The notes under the pieces were generated by a model that was not told where the DNA came from, did no database searches, and saw only the letters and a program-made list of their open reading frames with translations. A program made the translations under genes and the position numbers. From NCBI GenBank assembly GCA_963796325.1, contig CAWCLF010000001.1:1302001-1366000 (forward strand): 64,000 bases of DNA. The letters are read 5' to 3'. The stretch is from CAVYGN01 sp963796325. Its GTDB lineage: Bacteria; Spirochaetota; Brevinematia; Brevinematales; JAOACQ01. Positions 61,901-64,000 of the stretch are shown one piece after another; position 1 is the first letter of the stretch; each line of letters starts with the position of its first letter.

Positions 61901-64000
61901 GATACTCGGCTTCCCCGGCCTCAATGTGCAGGGACACGGCAAGCCTGTAATGAGAATCCCATGAGCCTGCCGGAAGAAGGCCTATTCCGGTTTTCAGGAA
62001 TTCCCCGGCAGAATCGTAGGCGGCTCCGGCCTTCGCCATAATTCCCGCCTTGAGGTTTTGCCCGGCAAGCCAGACCCTTTCCGAAGCGTCGGTTATAATG
62101 TCGATGGCGTTATTGAAGTGATGCACCAGGCCGAATATGTTTTCATCCGCAAGGCCAGGCCCTGCATTCTTCAATAAAGATTTGCCTATTTCATAATGGC
62201 ATCTTTTCTTCCCTTCCTCATCAAGCATTTGATAGGCAGCATCTTTTACCCTGTCATGACTGAACCTCATTCCTGTTCCGAGCTTGTCAAGCATTCCTTC
62301 ATCGAATGTTTTCTTGAGCGTCTCCAGTATTTTATCCGGTGTCATCCCGCAGACTTCCGACAATATATCGAGATTGAAAAAGCTGCCGATGCAGGAGGCC
62401 GTCTTCATAACTTCAAGAGTTTGTCCGGGGAGCAAAGACAACCTTTCAGTCATAAAATCGGCGACATTATCGGTGATATTCGCCGCCCTGATATCCGTCA
62501 TACTCCATTCCCAGCCGTTCTTAAAAACGATCATGCCCCTGTCATAGAGAGACCTTATAAATATGCCGATAAAAAAAGGATTTCCCCTTGTTTTCAGGCT
62601 TATTACCTGTGCGAGTTCCATCGAATCGTTTTTATCCCTGTAAAAGGTTTCGCATAATAAATTGCCGATATCTTCAATGGTAAGGGATGGAATATCAAGT
62701 TCATCCCATCCGATCCCTTCTTCAGCAAGGCTTTTAATGAATAATGCAAGAGGGTCTGCTTCGGAAACTTCTGTATCCCTGTATGATCCGATGAATAAAA
62801 AGTTCCTGAGCCCGGAATCCCCGAGAACGGATGAGAGCCACTTAAGGCTCGCCCCGTCGATCCACTGGAGATCGTCAAGGAAGAGCACAAGGGGATGGTC
62901 CTCCTTCGCGAGCACCTTTATAAAGTTCTGGAAAATATAATTGAACCGGTTTTCCGCTTCGGAAGGAGCCAGGTCCGGTATATCGGGCTGTTCCCCCAGG
63001 ATCAATTTTAACTGCGGTATGACCTGTATAAGGACGCTTCCGCTGCCGCCGACGCCCTTCAGTATTTTATCTTTCCAGTCTCCGATCGATTCCTCGCTTT
63101 CGGATAATAAGATTCCGATCAGGCCTGTAAATGCTTCGATTACAGCCGAAAGCGGGGTGGATTTCCTCAGCCTGTCATACTTGCCCCGGATAAAATACCC
63201 TTTTTTTTCAGCGGCAGGCCTCTTGATCTCGTTTATAAGGCTCGATTTTCCTATTCCAGGTTCTCCTTTTACAAAAAGTATGCTCCTTCCCGATCCGGCT
63301 TTGCCGAATAATTGTAAAAGACGGGTTATCTCGTTTTCCCTTCCGTAAAGTTTTTCAGGAATCGAAAGCCTTTCCGGTATGTCGTATTTTGCAATTTGAA
63401 AATCGGTTACCTTGCCGTTTTCATTCAATTCCATAAGGCAATTTAAAAGGTCGGCCCTGAGCCCGTAAGAACTCTGGTACCTGTCCTCCGCGTTCTTGCC
63501 GAGGAGCTTCATGATTATGGCCGATACCGCCTGCGGTATTTCAGGGTCCAGGTAAGATGGAGCTGCAGGCATTTTTGCGATATGCGAATAAACCAGTTCC
63601 ATGGGGTCGCCGGACTCGAAGGGAGTTCTGCCTGCAAGCAGCTGGTAAAATGTCACTCCGAGGGAATAATAATCGGTCCTGTAATCGATGGGTCTATTCA
63701 TCCTTCCCGTCTGCTCGGGCGATATATATGCAAGCGTTCCCTCGAGCAGATCGGAGCTTATTATTTCATTTATTTCCCTTGTGAGCCTGGTTGAAATGCC
63801 GAAATCTATGACTTTTACTTCTTCAGTATTTTTATTATAAAGGAGGTTGTGCGGTTTTATGTCCTTATGAATTATGTTCATTTTATGAATTTCTCCAAGC
63901 GCTTCGACTATGTTTACGCTTAACTCGAGAAATTCCTTAAGAGAGAATTTGCCGCGGGCCAATATCCTGTCCAGGGATTCCCCGCCGAAATCCTCCTCAG
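58977..64000 (-). CDS. Giant signalling protein: Ser/Thr kinase, AAA/NACHT-like ATPase, GAF and SpoIIE phosphatase (5' end outside)
   Basis: The frame is open to the window edge, so the start lies outside; at least 1674 codons are present. Kinase motifs come first (HKDIKPHNLLYNKN and VIDFGIST). A STAND-type ATPase follows with Walker A VKGEPGIGKSSLINEI and Walker B LVLFLDDLQWIDG. A long helical TPR-like region comes next, then a GAF domain (about 1240-1400) and a short coiled coil. The PP2C/SpoIIE phosphatase ends the protein (ESLGGDLYDIIKIDD, LMADVSGHG, VLFTDGIVETMN). Such proteins are found in Leptospira and some myxobacteria. Signals and targets are unknown. Confidence 0.92.
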   Translation of the reverse strand, partial: EEDFGGESLDRILARGKFSLKEFLELSVNIVEALGEIHKMNIIHKDIKPHNLLYNKNTEEVKVIDFGISTRLTREINEIISSDLLEGTLAYISPEQTGRMNRPIDYRTDYYSLGVTFYQLLAGRTPFESGDPMELVYSHIAKMPAAPSYLDPEIPQAVSAIIMKLLGKNAEDRYQSSYGLRADLLNCLMELNENGKVTDFQIAKYDIPERLSIPEKLYGRENEITRLLQLFGKAGSGRSILFVKGEPGIGKSSLINEIKRPAAEKKGYFIRGKYDRLRKSTPLSAVIEAFTGLIGILLSESEESIGDWKDKILKGVGGSGSVLIQVIPQLKLILGEQPDIPDLAPSEAENRFNYIFQNFIKVLAKEDHPLVLFLDDLQWIDGASLKWLSSVLGDSGLRNFLFIGSYRDTEVSEADPLALFIKSLAEEGIGWDELDIPSLTIEDIGNLLCETFYRDKNDSMELAQVISLKTRGNPFFIGIFIRSLYDRGMIVFKNGWEWSMTDIRAANITDNVADFMTERLSLLPGQTLEVMKTASCIGSFFNLDILSEVCGMTPDKILETLKKTFDEGMLDKLGTGMRFSHDRVKDAAYQMLDEEGKKRCHYEIGKSLLKNAGPGLADENIFGLVHHFNNAIDIITDASERVWLAGQNLKAGIMAKAGAAYDSAGEFLKTGIGLLPAGSWDSHYRLAVSLHIEAGEAEYLVGNHENAGEYFNEVLANAKDIMDKVRVYTVQIPLNTANLQRDKALELGRKALQLLGIRMPEKTNPILLITGLFKAGRLVKKLTKGKGIYSLLDLPVLSDPKKLAICQILMQMAAPAYIGYPAYMPIIIIKLLNFTLENGNSAYSALAYGIYGFMLSSVLGKIDRGYRFGELSLKLEQKIDTKVVDCKVNFVFGTLINHQKNHMRSGLSYLENAYRAGMETGDVMFTAYSIIQDLFLRIFGNENLDEIKKKLVLYRDSIKKLKQRDTILDFSRAEQFVINLSSVMKDNLSISGELFDDDEVMKEFIETKSIAEIAAQSVFKLLIHYLYNDYKGCIAIAGENKKFISSAAGSVEHKDYFLYRALALLGDYQHADKRLRKKYLKIVKSDLKKITIWAAHSPENCLHKQLFIEAELAAISGSNAKAMELYEKASGLARKNGFTYEEGMILEHAALFYRSAGLERVSDYYLALSHRSYERWGGKGKTNDMTTKYPGLESSLERGVNLTASAAESITESPRKKPGSSTGTTLDLGTVIKSSNIMAGEMNLEALLGKALGIMMENAGAMKGFLIIPGEGGRLFVQAQALTDNAPKVMGNVPLENESGLCQAIVRYVSKTGESVILGNAAAEGRWTGDEYVTLNKPKSVLCTAIMNKGKMNAILYLENSLIADAFPERRIELLSTLSAQAAISIENAGLYGKLEDYSRNLEINVEERTKELNRANGELAAKNQAMMDELSIAQKVQSSFLPRNEALTQCRDLKIAGKYIAMESLGGDLYDIIKIDDMKYGFLMADVSGHGVSASLMTAMAKASFNTNTLSGGTTAEICSRVNKEICSFVGEMSEHDLTVFFGILDVDTGKFEFSNAAHHPAILYRRRRGSIERLLAEGGYIGLTLHSMYRSSEVGLEPGDRLVLFTDGIVETMNSENRLYDSKRLLDITLRFSGASCEEYIDRVLEDVDRFSGGSPLQDDRAILCIDYKNR

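Overview
The window carries genes of a Gram-negative bacterium. It has many lipoproteins with a lipobox, a periplasmic MsrAB, manno-heptose genes and a Wzx-type flippase. A P13-like exported protein (51353-52009) and a giant kinase-ATPase-GAF-SpoIIE regulator (58977-64000) would fit an uncultured spirochaete or a relative, but this is an inference of low to moderate strength. No tRNA, rRNA or CRISPR array is visible. Arginine is mostly AGG/AGA in the housekeeping-like genes and mostly CGG/CGC at 7-13.5 kb, and 15.6-25.7 kb is AT-rich, so the window is a mosaic.

Region 1 (1-6600) has a metallo-hydrolase fragment, a membrane PAS sensor without a kinase, a small HEYGH membrane protein, thiG-tlyA, a peroxiredoxin, MsrAB and a small membrane protein. 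Region 2 (6.9-28.6 kb) is a surface-glycan locus. A promoter and a 16-codon leader ORF lead into an acyltransferase, a flippase and four glycosyltransferases. A sugar epimerase and a secreted beta-propeller protein follow. A second, minus-strand operon (WecB, GT4, DUF354, a GT-A/GT-B fusion) is split by an IS5-family element and contains a nonsense codon. The locus ends with a GT-C membrane enzyme and a LuxE-LuxC pair that would make fatty aldehyde, with no luciferase present.

Region 3 (28.6-40.1 kb) is an island of exported carbohydrate-active enzymes: GH30, a subtilase lipoprotein, GH5, GH26 and a GH16-like lipoprotein. A TMEM43-like protein and a frameshifted SIR2-like gene coupled to a 44-aa membrane peptide lie among them. 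An IS1380-family element sits precisely inside the GH26 signal-peptide codons; removing it with one 5-bp duplication restores a 328-codon frame.

Region 4 (40.1-46.1 kb) has a sigma-54-type promoter driving an APC-family permease with a C-terminal PII domain, followed by a free PII protein and two hairpins. Next come two small membrane-protein genes, the second cut by an IS21-family element. Excising that element with one 9-bp repeat restores 141 codons.

Region 5 (46.1-64 kb) has an HU protein and a 37-aa lysine-rich peptide. A TetR regulator with a 22-bp palindromic operator at its own promoter leads a rifampicin-phosphotransferase/PEP-synthase-like enzyme and an EthD-like protein. An ankyrin lipoprotein, the P13-like protein and a radical SAM enzyme follow. 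A heptose module (HddA, an HddC-GmhB fusion, GT4), a GT2-GtrA pair, a lipoprotein and the giant signalling protein close the window.

Three intact insertion sequences of three families, all with clear target duplications, lie within 28 kb. They and two point or indel lesions disable four genes and separate one operon. The most unusual architecture is the permease-PII fusion with its free PII partner.
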